Source of the DNA: Holophagales bacterium
Lineage (GTDB): Bacteria > Acidobacteriota > Thermoanaerobaculia > Multivoradales > Multivoraceae
Reading direction: 5' to 3'
NCBI GenBank assembly: GCA_009843505.1
Contig: VYDI01000024.1
Coordinates: 48,346 to 112,345, forward strand
DNA length: 64,000 nt
Part shown: one piece after another, positions 26,995 through 36,277 of the stretch
Layout: each line of letters opens with the position of its first letter
Numbering within the stretch: the stretch's first letter is position 1
The notes under the pieces: generated by a model
Database searches by the model: none
Seen by the model: the letters and a program-made list of their open reading frames with translations, nothing else
Told to the model about the DNA's origin: nothing
Position numbers and translations under genes: made by a program

Positions 26995-27390
26995 ATGCGC
27001 CGCCTGCTTCTACCGCTGATCGTCGCCGCATTGGCGCCCGTCTCGTGCGGCTCTCCGCCCCACGTGAGCGCCGACCTCGTCTACCGGCACAGCCTGGACT
27101 TTCCGTCGCCGCAGCGGCTGCGCCTGGGCTGGACCAGGGTCTGGGTCGGCAGGGAGCTGGAGCGTGTGGATACGCTGATCCATCGCGTCATCGTGATCCC
27201 CGAGTTCGCCGGCGACCTCATGATCATGCCCGGCCGCCAGAGGGAGCGGATGACGGCGGAGATCGCCTGTCCGCCGCTCGACCATCCGGTCTGGGAGGAA
27301 TTGACGCGCGGCCAGGACATCGAGATCGACCTGGAAACGGCGGACCGTGGCCGGTTCACGACGGTGTCGTGCCGGGGCGGCCTGAGGTAG
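26995..27390 (+). CDS. Small putative lipoprotein, unknown function
   Basis: 131 residues. The N-terminus (RRLLLPLIVAALAPVSCG) is a lipoprotein signal peptide, with the lipobox Cys at about residue 18. The mature part is short, with two hydrophobic strands (VDTLIHRVIVIPEF, DLMIMPG) and an IACPPLDHPVW segment. No family recognised. It is monocistronic and faces the arfB stop three bases away. Confidence 0.65.
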   Translation: MRRLLLPLIVAALAPVSCGSPPHVSADLVYRHSLDFPSPQRLRLGWTRVWVGRELERVDTLIHRVIVIPEFAGDLMIMPGRQRERMTAEIACPPLDHPVWEELTRGQDIEIDLETADRGRFTTVSCRGGLR

Positions 27391-27393
27391 CAC

Positions 27394-27816
27394 CTACTCG
27401 TCCGCGCCCACCGGACCGCGCAGCCTCTTGGTTGCGCCGCGCTGCCTCTTGGCCTCCAGCCGTCTCGTCCGGGCGCGAGCGGACGGTCGGGTGGCCACCC
27501 GTGGCCGAGGCTCGGCGGCAGCCTCTTCGATCATCGCCGCCAGCCTCGTGAGCGCCGCTTCACGGTTGCGGGCCTGCGTTCGGTGCGTGTCGCAGAAGAC
27601 GACGATCTCGCCGGCAACGGTAAGCCGCTTCCCGGCCAACGCCTCCAGGCGACGCCGCAACGGGCCTTCGATGCCGGCCTCGTCGAGGTGGAGACGGCAC
27701 TGGGCGGCCGTCGCCACCTTGTTCACGTTCTGGCCGCCCGGGCCTGAGGCGCGGACGAACTTGAACCTCAGCGCCCGTTCGGGGACGGCGAGGCCGCCGA
27801 TGTCGATCGTGGCCAT
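27394..27816 (-). CDS. arfB: Peptidyl-tRNA hydrolase, ribosome rescue factor ArfB
   Basis: 140 residues. The GGQ catalytic motif is in RASGPGGQNVNKVATA at residues 23-38, and the basic tail (RPSARARTRRLEAKRQRGATKR) enters the mRNA channel of stalled ribosomes. Length and motif match ArfB/YaeJ, which lacks the codon-recognition domains of release factors. Nothing unusual. The upstream gap holds a cluster of strong hairpins. Confidence 0.92.
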   Translation of the reverse strand: MATIDIGGLAVPERALRFKFVRASGPGGQNVNKVATAAQCRLHLDEAGIEGPLRRRLEALAGKRLTVAGEIVVFCDTHRTQARNREAALTRLAAMIEEAAAEPRPRVATRPSARARTRRLEAKRQRGATKRLRGPVGADE

Positions 27817-27860
27817 GGTTCCTATGCTCTCAGACGCGGCAACTCGGGCTCGCCGCTATG

Positions 27861-27973
27861 CGGCATCGCGTCTGATGCCGACGGGAACCCGTGTGGCGCG
27901 GTCCGCGCCACACGCGTCACAGTCCGTGCGCCAGTCATCGGGCGCACGGATGACACGCCGGCGCACCCAGTGT
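27861..27973. repeat. Cluster of three hairpins plus REP-like core
   Basis: In order: CGGCATC/GATGCCG (7 bp, 27861-27880), GTGTGGCGCG/CGCGCCACAC (perfect 10 bp, 3-base loop, 27891-27913), TCCGTGCGCC/GGCGCACGGA (perfect 10 bp, 8-base loop, 27923-27950), then GCCGGCGCACCCAGTGT (27957-27973). They lie after the stop of the sigma-FecR-ABC operon and before arfB, so they may end or stabilise that transcript. The last part is the dispersed repeat core (copy d). Confidence 0.65.
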
Positions 27974-27985
27974 GTAGCGGCCGTG

Positions 27986-28840
27986 TCAGTCCTCGGTGTA
28001 CCGGATCTCCATGCGACGGATGATCAGGGCGGTCACGGCGAGCACGACGGCGGCGAAGGCGAGCAGGCCAAGGACCGAGACCGCCGCCGGCGGCGGCTCG
28101 ACAACCACGGCAAACGGGCCGTCGGAGAGCGGCACCGGCAGCAGGCCCTTCAGGTAGTGAATCACGCTGAGCTTCTTGAGCGCCGGCGGCAGCAGGAAGT
28201 GCAGCATCTCCCACACGTAGAGGGCGCCGGCCGGAACGATGGGGTTCCGGAACACCATGCCGACCAGCGTGAACAGCGAGCCGTAGCCGATGCAGGCGAG
28301 CAGGGTCACGCCCAGGTAGGCCACGAGATGCCGCCCGCCCGGGCCGGCGGTCAGGTCCTCGATCGCTCCCGAGAAGCCCACGGGCAGGTAGATCAGCATG
28401 TAGCTGAACACGGTGCTGGCCATGAACAGCGCCGTTACGGCCGCGACCGCAGACACGTACTTTGCCGCCACGACCAGTTCGCGGCGAAGCGGCGTGAGCA
28501 GCAGGTAGTGCAGGCTGCGCTCCAGGATCTCGCCCCGGAACAGGTTGAAGAAGACGTACAGGCAGCCGAAGAAGAGGATCGCACCCAGGAAGACCGTCTC
28601 GAAGATCGTCTCGTAGACGATCCGGTTGCCGAACCGCTCCAGCACCGTCTGACCGCCGATCGGTATCGAGCCGACCAGCAGGACGATCGCCACCGGAACC
28701 GCCGACGCGAGCCCCAGGATCACTGCCCTGCGGGTCAGCAACAACCGGCGCAGCTCCAGCCGCACGAGTCCGCCGACCTGCCGGGCCAGCAGCGCCCAGT
28801 CGATGCGCGGACGCACCGCCGTCTCCTGGGCCACGGTCAC
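27986..28840 (-). CDS. ABC transporter permease, second pair
   Basis: 284 residues with about six hydrophobic segments, of the ABC-2 type ([25 protein letters not shown] is the characteristic short helix after membrane segment 2). The GTG at 28840 overlaps the ATPase stop (GTGA); the longer frame is a shadow of the ATPase gene. It is the last gene of the operon starting with the ECF sigma gene at 35113. Substrate unknown; a charged, short C-terminus ([10 protein letters not shown]) ends it. Confidence 0.83.
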   Translation of the reverse strand: MTVAQETAVRPRIDWALLARQVGGLVRLELRRLLLTRRAVILGLASAVPVAIVLLVGSIPIGGQTVLERFGNRIVYETIFETVFLGAILFFGCLYVFFNLFRGEILERSLHYLLLTPLRRELVVAAKYVSAVAAVTALFMASTVFSYMLIYLPVGFSGAIEDLTAGPGGRHLVAYLGVTLLACIGYGSLFTLVGMVFRNPIVPAGALYVWEMLHFLLPPALKKLSVIHYLKGLLPVPLSDGPFAVVVEPPPAAVSVLGLLAFAAVVLAVTALIIRRMEIRYTED

Positions 28841-29793
28841 GACGGCTCCTCCTCTTCGTGAACCAGGTAGCGGTAGACGGCCTGCAGATCGCTGTCCGCC
28901 GGGCCGACCGCTTCGACTTCCACGCCGCCCTCGGCGACGAGTTCGGCGACCAGGCGCAGGAACCGGTCCGCGTCGCGGGTGCGCAGGTGGAGCCCGCCGC
29001 CGTCGTCGTGAAGCTGGACCTCGGTGACGTGGTCGAGCTCGAAGGCGCGGCCGGCGAGCCACTGCGGGCGATCGCAGCGTACGAACACCTGCAGCGGCTG
29101 CTCGCGCACCTCCTCGACTTCCGCCCGCATCCCGGGCACCTCGCCTTCCGCGACGATGTAGCCGTTCGAGATCAGGATCACGCGGTCCGAGAGCAGGTCG
29201 ACCTCGTGCAGGATGTGGCTCGAGATGAGCACGTGCTGGCCCTCGCCGGCCAGTTGGCGGAAGAGCTCGATCGTCTCGGCTCGGACCATCGGATCGAGAC
29301 CGTTGAGCGGCTCGTCGAGCACCATGACCTGGGGCCCGTGCGCGATCGCCTGCGCCAGCTTGATCCGCTGCCGCATGCCCTTGCTGTAGCCCGCGATCCG
29401 GCGGTGCGCAGAGTCGACCAGGCCGACCCGTTCCAGCGCACGGGCGGTCAGGCGTTCCGCCTCGCCGCGGTCCAGGCCGTGCAGCAGCAGGTAGGAGAAA
29501 ACGAACTGCCAGCCGGTGGCGCCGCGCGGGAAGGAGTCGTACTGGGTGCAGTAGCCGAAGCGCCGGAACAGATCCTGCGGCCTGGTGACCGGGAGGCCCA
29601 GAATGCTGATCTCGCCCCGCGTCGGCCGTAGCAGGCCCGCGAGCAGGTTCATCAGCGTGCTCTTGCCGGACCCGTTCGGGCCCACCAGGCTGGTGATGCC
29701 GGGTTCGATCTCCAGGTCGACCCGGTTGACGCCCAGCACGTCGCCGTAGAACTTTGAAACGTCGCGGATCACGATGTTGCGGTCGTCGCTCAC
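28837..29793 (-). CDS. ABC transporter ATPase, second pair
   Basis: 318 residues. Walker A is GPNGSGKST, the Q-loop is YCTQYDSF, the signature is in [14 protein letters not shown] and Walker B is [15 protein letters not shown]-terminal ~90 residues after the NBD ([14 protein letters not shown]...) resembles the accessory domain of exporter-type ATPases. GTG start overlaps the permease-1 stop (GTGA). Pairs with the permease at 27986-28840. Confidence 0.9.
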   Translation of the reverse strand: MSDDRNIVIRDVSKFYGDVLGVNRVDLEIEPGITSLVGPNGSGKSTLMNLLAGLLRPTRGEISILGLPVTRPQDLFRRFGYCTQYDSFPRGATGWQFVFSYLLLHGLDRGEAERLTARALERVGLVDSAHRRIAGYSKGMRQRIKLAQAIAHGPQVMVLDEPLNGLDPMVRAETIELFRQLAGEGQHVLISSHILHEVDLLSDRVILISNGYIVAEGEVPGMRAEVEEVREQPLQVFVRCDRPQWLAGRAFELDHVTEVQLHDDGGGLHLRTRDADRFLRLVAELVAEGGVEVEAVGPADSDLQAVYRYLVHEEEEPS

Positions 29794-30662
29794 TTGACGA
29801 CCTCGAAGGCGCGCACGCGCCTGTACAGCAGGGCCGCCGACAGCGAGGCCAGAGCGGCCGCCGCGAGCCAGGCCGCCGCTTCCGGCATCTGCACGGTTCC
29901 CTGTGTGCCGAAGACGGAGGCGGAGAGCGCGTCCGTCACGTCGAACGCCACGACCATGCTGCCCAGCCAGGAGTCGTAGAACTCCTTGTAGAACTGGCCG
30001 AAGGCCGTGCCCGTCAGGATCGCGCCCATGAACACGATCCGGGCCCAGGGCTTCCACTTCACCCAGGCCGCGATCGCCAGCATCGGCAGCGACATGCAGA
30101 GAAGCCACACGACCGACACGACCACCATCGACGGCGCGACCCGCCAGTTCTCCAGCAGCCACTCGCGACCGCCGAGGGACGCCTGGATCACGAACAGCAG
30201 CAGCCCCGGCGCCCAGGTGATTGCGGAAACCAGGACGCCGAGGACGACGAGCTTGCCGAGCACGTAGTCGGTCCGGGTCAGCGGGCGCGACAGATAGAGC
30301 GGCATCGCCCGGTTGCGCAGGTCCGCCGACACCAGCGAAGGCCCGACCACGAGCACGACGATGAACGCCAGGTACAACTGGACGCGCAGGAACAGGTTCT
30401 GGAAGAACCAGGTGTTGACCTGGACGAACTCGAGCAGGTCGGCCGAATCGAGGTTGATCAGGGTCATCGCCTCCGCGTTGTAGCGCAGGTACATGGCGCC
30501 GAGCAGCACCAGCGGCCAGGCGAAGCAGAAGGCGAAGAAGGCCAGGAACAGCCGCGACGCGAAGACGTCGTGAAGGCCGTAGCGGCTGATGACGAGGAAC
30601 CGGCTTCGCGCCGGCATCAGCGGACCGTCGTAGCCCTTGTAGCCGTGGTCATAGACGGCCAT
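29790..30662 (-). CDS. ABC transporter permease, first pair
   Basis: 290 residues with about six hydrophobic segments and the conserved [25 protein letters not shown] motif of ABC-2 permeases. The N-terminus ([15 protein letters not shown]) is soluble. Overlaps the stop of the first ATPase by 14 bases. Substrate unknown. Two ATPase/permease pairs in one operon could form one heteromeric exporter. Confidence 0.85.
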   Translation of the reverse strand: MAVYDHGYKGYDGPLMPARSRFLVISRYGLHDVFASRLFLAFFAFCFAWPLVLLGAMYLRYNAEAMTLINLDSADLLEFVQVNTWFFQNLFLRVQLYLAFIVVLVVGPSLVSADLRNRAMPLYLSRPLTRTDYVLGKLVVLGVLVSAITWAPGLLLFVIQASLGGREWLLENWRVAPSMVVVSVVWLLCMSLPMLAIAAWVKWKPWARIVFMGAILTGTAFGQFYKEFYDSWLGSMVVAFDVTDALSASVFGTQGTVQMPEAAAWLAAAALASLSAALLYRRVRAFEVVK

Positions 30663-31599
30663 CGTCGCCCTCCATCGCCTGGAGGAAGATGTCCTCCAGC
30701 GAAGTGCGCTTGTAGTCCAGGCGGCGAATCGTCACGTCCTGCTCGATCGCCGACGCGTAGATGTGGCGCACCTCGACTCCCGGCGGCAGCACGGCCTTGA
30801 TCCGGCGACGGTTGACCACCGCGACCTCGCAGCCGAGCCCTTCGATCGACGCCCGGAAGCTGCTCCCCGCGCCCTCGCGTTCCGCGGCGAGGTCGAGTTC
30901 CAGGAACCGGCGGTTGGCGCGGCGCTCCTCCGCCAGGTTGCAGTAGGTGGCGATCCTGCCCCGGTTCAGGACCAGCACTTCCTCGCAGCACTCCTCGACG
31001 TCCCGAAGCAGGTGCGACGAGACGACGATCCGTGCCTTGCCGGAGTCCCTGATCTCCCGAATCAGCCGCAGCATGCGGAGGCGGGCCGGCGGGTCGAGAC
31101 CGTTCGTCGGCTCGTCGAGGAAGAGAAGGCTCGGACCGTGGGCGATCGCCTGCGCCAGCTTGAGCAACTGCTTCATGCCCAGCGAGTAGGTCTCCACGTT
31201 CCGGTAGCGCGCCTCGCCCAGACCGACGTAGAAGAACACTTCGTGCGCGCGCTCCAGCGCGGCCTCGGGCGGCAGCCCCGAAACCTCCGCCATGAGCCGC
31301 ACGAAGCGGACGCCGGAGATGCCGGCGATGAAGGCGTCCCGCTCCGGCATGTAGCCGACCCGTCGCCGCAGTTCCCTGCCCTGGGCCGCGATGTCCATGC
31401 CGAACAGGCGGGCCGTGCCGGCGGTCGGCCTGTAGAAGCCAAGCAGTGTGTTCAGCAGCGTCGTCTTGCCGGCGCCGTTGGGCCCGAGGAGACCGATCGC
31501 GCGGCCCGAGAAGGCGCCGCGCAGGTCGTCCAGCACCTGGTGCCGGCCGAATCGAACCCCGAGACCGTCGAGGTCGATGACCGGCGCCGCCTCACTCAT
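30649..31599 (-). CDS. ABC transporter ATPase, first pair
   Basis: 316 residues. Walker [10 protein letters not shown], signature [14 protein letters not shown], Walker [15 protein letters not shown]-switch VVSSHLL. A C-terminal domain ([13 protein letters not shown]...[15 protein letters not shown]) is typical of natural-product or Gld-type exporters. Its ATG overlaps the stop of the FecR-like gene by one base, so expression is tied to the sigma/anti-sigma pair. Confidence 0.9.
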   Translation of the reverse strand: MSEAAPVIDLDGLGVRFGRHQVLDDLRGAFSGRAIGLLGPNGAGKTTLLNTLLGFYRPTAGTARLFGMDIAAQGRELRRRVGYMPERDAFIAGISGVRFVRLMAEVSGLPPEAALERAHEVFFYVGLGEARYRNVETYSLGMKQLLKLAQAIAHGPSLLFLDEPTNGLDPPARLRMLRLIREIRDSGKARIVVSSHLLRDVEECCEEVLVLNRGRIATYCNLAEERRANRRFLELDLAAEREGAGSSFRASIEGLGCEVAVVNRRRIKAVLPPGVEVRHIYASAIEQDVTIRRLDYKRTSLEDIFLQAMEGDDGRL

Positions 31600-34493
31600 C
31601 AGGCGGCGGGCCGTAGGTTTCTTTCACTGGGTGCGCCGGCGTCCCCGCCGGCTGCCGCCGCAGGCGGCCCGAAAGACGCGCCGGCCGCCAGGCCGGCGAC
31701 GACATCGACATCGGGACCAGTCTCGGCCTCCGGTTCGGGCTCCGCCGCGTCGTCCATCGACTCCAGCCCCTCCAGAAGATTGGGGAGTCCCAGCAGCGGA
31801 CCAAGCCCGGTGAAGGCCAGCAAGCTCGGACCGCTGGACGTCACGACGATCTCGCTGCGGCCCGCGTACACGGTGTAGAGGGACGGCCCCTGGCTGCTGA
31901 TCGACTCCTCGATCGCCTGGACGACGGCCTGCTGCTCGTCACCCACGACCTCCGTCGGCAGCAGGTCGAAGAGTTCGCCGGCCGTCTCGGCGAGACGGTT
32001 GTAGACCATCGCGGAGAAGTCCGCGTAGCCGTTCTCGGGCAGCAGATCCAGGAACTGCTGGCTCGAGGTCAGCGACGCGTCACTGCCGCGGTACCGGATC
32101 GCCGTGTCGATCGTTGCCACGCTGGAGGCACTCACCATGTACCCATCAAAGTACGTGTAGAAGATCTCGGGAGTTTCCACCAGGCTCTCGAGGACTCCCT
32201 CCAGGGAGTCCTCGTCGTCGCCGGCGTCCGCCTCCTCGCCGTCGCCGTCCGCGTCGTCGATCGCGACCGCCAGACGGTAGACCGTGCGACCGCCCGACTC
32301 CTGCTCCTCAAGCGTGGCCGCCGCAGCCACGCCCTCGGCCGCAAGCCGCTCGTTCGCCTTCTCGATCAGAGTCTCGATGGAACTCTGCAGACCCTCCGCA
32401 TTGTAGACGGACGCCACCGCCTTCCACGTCGGCGTCGGCAACACGGGGCCGTCGATGCCGGCCGCATACTCGCCGCCAAGGTGCTCGAGGAAATCCATTC
32501 GAATCGACATGCCCAGTTCGCTCTCGATCTCGGCCGGCGGCCCGTCCATCTCCCCGCCCAGCCCAGCGAGGAACTCCAGGAACTCGTCGTAGATCGTCAG
32601 CGGATCCTCGATCACGCCGGCGGCGACGAACGACGCGTCGGGAGAGAAGAAGTCGAGGGCGCCGTTGGTGCCCGGCTCCGACAGCCAGGAGACCATCCCG
32701 GACCGCTCACCGTCGAAGCTCAGGGTCGCGGTTACGTTCGCCCGGTCGCCGTCCTGAGTCCGGGAAGCAACCAGGTCCTCGACATGATCGAGCCCGCTGA
32801 ACGCGAAGCCGTTGTCGTCCGCGTCGTCCGCATCCTCGCTGTCCGCCAGTTCCGTCACGACCGTCGCCAGTTCGACCGCGGCCAGCAGCTCCGCGCCGGC
32901 GGCGTAGCGCTCCGCGAGCCGGCCGTGCAGCCGCGAGCCGACGAACGGGTTGGCGGCGCCGTCCCGGTTCGCCGCTACGGTGCGAAGCGCGGCGAGGGAA
33001 GGCGAGGCCGCGGCGAGATCGTCGGCGATCCAGACCAGGAGCACACCGTCCGATTCGGCCGCCGCTTCGAGATCCTCGACGATGACCGGCGTGCCCTCCT
33101 CGCCCATCGCATCGCCCAACTCCTCCAGGTGTCCTTCGAGCGCCTCCCGCAGGGCCGCGGCATCCGAGACTTCCGTGACCATCAGGGGACGGGCCGTGTT
33201 GTCGGCGATGCCACCCGCCAGCGCGACGACCGTCTCGTCGCCCATCGTCTCGCCGAGTTCACCCAGCAACCCGATTACCTCGTCGATCGTCCCGACCGCG
33301 CCGGAAGCCTCGAACTCGGTCCACCACTCAGCGAACAGGCCGCTCGCCTCGGCGCGCGACCGCACGAGTGCGAACAGATCGCTCAACGTCGCCGGGGCGT
33401 TCGGCATCGCCACATAGATCTTCGTATCGGCCGGCATCAAATCGAGCAGACGGGTCGAGTGGCGCGCCGGCGCCGCCCCCATCAACTGGTTCAGTTCGCT
33501 GCGCAACGACTTGAACTCCTCGAGCAGGGCGAGATAGCGGTCCGCGTCCTGGCTCCAGCCCACTTCCTCCTGCAGCGTCATCGCCACCAGGGTCGGACGG
33601 CTGCGGAACTGGTCGCCCGCCAGCAGGCTGTGGCGCTCGCGGCCCTTCTCGACCTCGACCTCGCCCTCGATCACCGACACCCGCGACCCCTTGACGCCGT
33701 GCGTGACGGCGAAGATCGTGCCCTTGACCGCCACCAGCATCTCCTCGGTCGACACGATCAGCGAACCGTCCTCCTGCTGAGCGGCCTGGACGATCACACT
33801 GCCGCGGTCGACGCGCACGCGATGGCCGCTCCGCCGGGCATCGACGCGGAACGTCGTGAGTCCCGCGGCCTCGACCCGGGAACCGTCCGCGAGCTCGAGC
33901 ACCGCGCGGCTGCCTGCGCCGGTGCGAATGCGGTCGCCGCCATCGACGGCGTCGCCGGGGCCGAGCGGAACGAGATCGGCTCCGCGGTCGTCGCCGGCCA
34001 TGAACATCCGGCCATCGACACTCCGGACCTGCACGATGCCGTCCTGGGGCGGCAGCAGTACCCGCTGGCTGAGCCAGACGCCCGCGACGGCGACGCCGAC
34101 CATTGCCGCGGCAGCCGCGTAGTAGCGGCCGACCCGCGCCGGCGCCGCGGGGCCTCCCGGCGCGTCGGAGACGGCGCGGCCGGCCCGCACCGCCTGCAGG
34201 TGCTTGCGGCAGGGGATGCACTCGCGCGTGTGGTCTTCCACCAGAAGGCGCTGCGCCTCCGGCAGAGTGCCCGCGACCAGGGCCGGCATCCGCGCCTGGT
34301 AGTCGGCGCAGGAGGTCAACGTCGAGTTCGCATCGATAGTCGCTTCGGGCGTCTCTGTCCCTGCGGCCGCGGTGGCCAGGGCCTGCCGCACGCGCTCGGC
34401 CGCGGCGGCCTCGACATCCGTGGACGGCCGCTCCGCGGCGATCGCCTGGGCGGTCTCGATCAGAGTCTGGTTCATCTGGTTGCGGTCGCTCAT
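31599..34493 (-). CDS. Zinc-finger anti-sigma-like FecR protein with DUF3352-like region
   Basis: 964 residues. A cytoplasmic zinc-binding H-x3-C-x2-C (H88, C92, C95 in [12 protein letters not shown]) is typical of anti-sigma factors. One membrane segment follows near 124-147. A FecR-like domain ([20 protein letters not shown]...[26 protein letters not shown]) lies around 165-280, then a long periplasmic part resembling DUF3352 ([19 protein letters not shown] onwards). The gene starts inside the ECF sigma gene (ATGA), so it should restrain that sigma factor. Its last ~15 codons run through a REP-like repeat. Confidence 0.82.
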   Translation of the reverse strand: MSDRNQMNQTLIETAQAIAAERPSTDVEAAAAERVRQALATAAAGTETPEATIDANSTLTSCADYQARMPALVAGTLPEAQRLLVEDHTRECIPCRKHLQAVRAGRAVSDAPGGPAAPARVGRYYAAAAAMVGVAVAGVWLSQRVLLPPQDGIVQVRSVDGRMFMAGDDRGADLVPLGPGDAVDGGDRIRTGAGSRAVLELADGSRVEAAGLTTFRVDARRSGHRVRVDRGSVIVQAAQQEDGSLIVSTEEMLVAVKGTIFAVTHGVKGSRVSVIEGEVEVEKGRERHSLLAGDQFRSRPTLVAMTLQEEVGWSQDADRYLALLEEFKSLRSELNQLMGAAPARHSTRLLDLMPADTKIYVAMPNAPATLSDLFALVRSRAEASGLFAEWWTEFEASGAVGTIDEVIGLLGELGETMGDETVVALAGGIADNTARPLMVTEVSDAAALREALEGHLEELGDAMGEEGTPVIVEDLEAAAESDGVLLVWIADDLAAASPSLAALRTVAANRDGAANPFVGSRLHGRLAERYAAGAELLAAVELATVVTELADSEDADDADDNGFAFSGLDHVEDLVASRTQDGDRANVTATLSFDGERSGMVSWLSEPGTNGALDFFSPDASFVAAGVIEDPLTIYDEFLEFLAGLGGEMDGPPAEIESELGMSIRMDFLEHLGGEYAAGIDGPVLPTPTWKAVASVYNAEGLQSSIETLIEKANERLAAEGVAAAATLEEQESGGRTVYRLAVAIDDADGDGEEADAGDDEDSLEGVLESLVETPEIFYTYFDGYMVSASSVATIDTAIRYRGSDASLTSSQQFLDLLPENGYADFSAMVYNRLAETAGELFDLLPTEVVGDEQQAVVQAIEESISSQGPSLYTVYAGRSEIVVTSSGPSLLAFTGLGPLLGLPNLLEGLESMDDAAEPEPEAETGPDVDVVAGLAAGASFGPPAAAAGGDAGAPSERNLRPAA
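31625..31652. repeat. REP-like hairpin repeat, copy b (inside coding end)
   Basis: Exact copy of the 28-bp element at 3215-3242, here inside the 3' end of the FecR-like gene, where it encodes the Gly/Ala-rich tail ([11 protein letters not shown] on the minus strand). The stem is 31635-31652. Confidence 0.7.
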
Positions 34494-35113
34494 TGCGGCA
34501 CCCTCCGCGTTTCTTCCTGGTCTTTCTGCTCGTCCTGGTCTTCCTCCGCGAGCGCCGCGCTCAGGCGCTTGCGCAGCCGGTGAAGCGTCACGGCCACGGT
34601 CATGCGCGACGTACCCAGCATCGGCCCGATCTCCGAGTTCCGGTAGCCCTCGAAGTAACGCAGCACGAACATCTCGGCCGCGCGCGGGTTCACCTTGGCC
34701 AGCTCCCGCCGCAGCCGCTCGCGCAGCTCCAACGAGGCGAAACGCCGCGCGGGATCGCTCTCCACGGCGGAAGACGGTCCTACTTCCTCGAGGACCTGCT
34801 GGTCCATCGCCACGAGGCGCGAGCGCTTGCGTGAACGGAGCAGGTCGAGCGAAGCGTTGATCGCCGCCCGCCGCAGGTAGCCGCCGGCCTTGGCGGTGTC
34901 GAGCGACTCCGGCGGCCGGTTGAGCAGCCGCAGGAAGATCGTCTGCAGCACATCCTCCGCGTCGGACGCGTTGCCCGTGACGCGGTAGGCCGTGTGAAAG
35001 ATCAGCCGGTGGTGCTCCTCGAAGAGGCCCTGCAGCCCGTCCACGGCGGAGTCCGGCGTGGCGGGAGGCACTGCGGGCGGCCCTTCGGTCATCGAAACGC
35101 TTGCAATCGTCAA
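34490..35113 (-). CDS. ECF RNA polymerase sigma factor
   Basis: 207 residues. Region 2 (HRLIFHTAYRVTGNASDAEDVLQTIFLRLL) and region 4 (RAAEMFVLRYFEGYRNSEIGPMLGTSRMTVAVTLHRLRKRL) are clear. The TTG at 35113 is preferred over the ATG at 35092 because an AAGGAG site sits seven bases ahead of it. First gene of the five- to six-gene operon with the FecR-like protein and two ABC pairs; the usual logic is that the sigma factor directs its own operon. The GC-rich hairpin at 35137-35157 lies in its promoter region. Confidence 0.92.
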   Translation of the reverse strand: MTIASVSMTEGPPAVPPATPDSAVDGLQGLFEEHHRLIFHTAYRVTGNASDAEDVLQTIFLRLLNRPPESLDTAKAGGYLRRAAINASLDLLRSRKRSRLVAMDQQVLEEVGPSSAVESDPARRFASLELRERLRRELAKVNPRAAEMFVLRYFEGYRNSEIGPMLGTSRMTVAVTLHRLRKRLSAALAEEDQDEQKDQEETRRVPQ

Positions 35114-35136
35114 ACGGCGTCTCCTTGGCTCCGGCT

Positions 35137-35157
35137 GCGCCGGCTCGACGCCGGCGC
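35137..35157. repeat. GC-rich hairpin, REP-related copy e
   Basis: Perfect 8-bp stem GCGCCGGC/GCCGGCGC with TCGAC loop, followed on the minus-strand 5' side by CACTGAACCCATCC, which loosely resembles the CACTGGGTGC start of copies a and b. Located upstream of the ECF sigma gene. Could be a diverged repeat or a 5' leader structure. Confidence 0.45.
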
Positions 35158-35221
35158 CCGGATGGGTTCAGTGGTGAAGACGCCGCAAAGGACGATTGTT
35201 TAGCAGACCGGCCCTCCCTCG

Positions 35222-36169
35222 CTATCGCTCAGGCTCCCCCACCACCGTCGCGAGCAGCACCGTCGCCGCCGCGATGACCGCACCCCCCAGCCAGGTGAGC
35301 AGGTGCGGCTGCTCCCCGTGAAACCACATCGCCCAGAACGGAGTCAGCGCGGGCTCGAGCAGCAGCAGCAGGGCCAGGACGGGAGCCTGCAGAGCGCGAG
35401 CGGCACGCGTCACGAAGACGTAGGCAAGAGCGACCTGGAACAGCCCGAGATACACCACGACAACGAGATCAGCCGGTTCGACGGAGCCGAACGGGAACAT
35501 CGCCGGCAAGCACGCGAGGCAAACGATTACGTTGCCGCACGCCGCAGCCGCTATCCCGGGTGCAGAGGCACTTCTTCCCTCGGGCCGCGGCCGGCCGGCG
35601 GCGCGCAGCCCAATCAGGGTCAGGCCGTACGCCAGCCCGCAGAACACGGCCAGAACGTTGCCTGTGCGGGGATCGGGCGCGGACGCAGCCGCGTCGGCGC
35701 CGCCATAGAGAGCCATCACCAGGCCCGCGCCGAACAGCGGCACGAGCAGAAGCTGGCGCCCGCTCGGTCGCTCGCGCAGCAGGAGAGGCGAGAGCAGCAG
35801 GACGAACAGCGGCGCCGTCGACTGCAGGAAGATCGTCTCGGCCGCCGTCGTTCGCTTGGCCGCGTGGACGAACAGCACGAGGGTCAGGCAGTAGCAGCAG
35901 CCGGTGCCCACGGTAAGCAGGAGTGCGCGGCGCCGCCCCGGGCTGCGCCACCACCCGAAAGCGGCGGCCAGCCGACTCGCCCCGTTCCCACCGCCGGCCC
36001 ACCGCCGCGCCGCAGGAATCGCGACCAGCAGCACGACGGCCGCTATCAGGGAGCGCGTCCCGGCGACCTGCCAGGCATCGAGTTCCGTCGCCTTGACCGC
36101 CGCTCCGCCGGTCGAGAACAGGATGCCGGCGACCACCGCCTGGAGCGCGGCAGCGGAACGGATCGTCAT
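35222..36169 (-). CDS. EamA/DMT-family transporter
   Basis: 315 residues with ten hydrophobic segments in two repeats, each with the EamA pattern (e.g. GILFSTGGAAVKA near residue 15 and VLAVFCGLAYGLTLIGLRAAG near the middle). The EPALTPFWAMWFHGEQP segment in the second repeat is typical. Probably an inner-membrane metabolite or amino-acid exporter; the substrate cannot be predicted. Divergent from the VWFA gene with ~110 bp between. Confidence 0.88.
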   Translation of the reverse strand: MTIRSAAALQAVVAGILFSTGGAAVKATELDAWQVAGTRSLIAAVVLLVAIPAARRWAGGGNGASRLAAAFGWWRSPGRRRALLLTVGTGCCYCLTLVLFVHAAKRTTAAETIFLQSTAPLFVLLLSPLLLRERPSGRQLLLVPLFGAGLVMALYGGADAAASAPDPRTGNVLAVFCGLAYGLTLIGLRAAGRPRPEGRSASAPGIAAAACGNVIVCLACLPAMFPFGSVEPADLVVVVYLGLFQVALAYVFVTRAARALQAPVLALLLLLEPALTPFWAMWFHGEQPHLLTWLGGAVIAAATVLLATVVGEPER

Positions 36170-36277
36170 CTGGAGTGACTCGCTGGCAAGTCTGTATCGT
36201 AGTTGGGCACGGCAATTGCTTGACTAGCGTTGCGTCGATCCGCCGGTTCGCCCAAACCGTTCGACCGTAGCTTCCCG

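Noticed and set aside
27861..27973. CRISPR array
   Set aside because: Stems differ in sequence, no regular spacers, no cas genes.
27428..28861. 477-aa open frame on the plus strand
   Set aside because: Antisense to arfB and an ABC permease; Gln/Arg/His-rich shadow.
32481..34583. 700-aa open frame on the plus strand
   Set aside because: Antisense to the FecR-like gene; no domain, codon pattern of a mirror frame.
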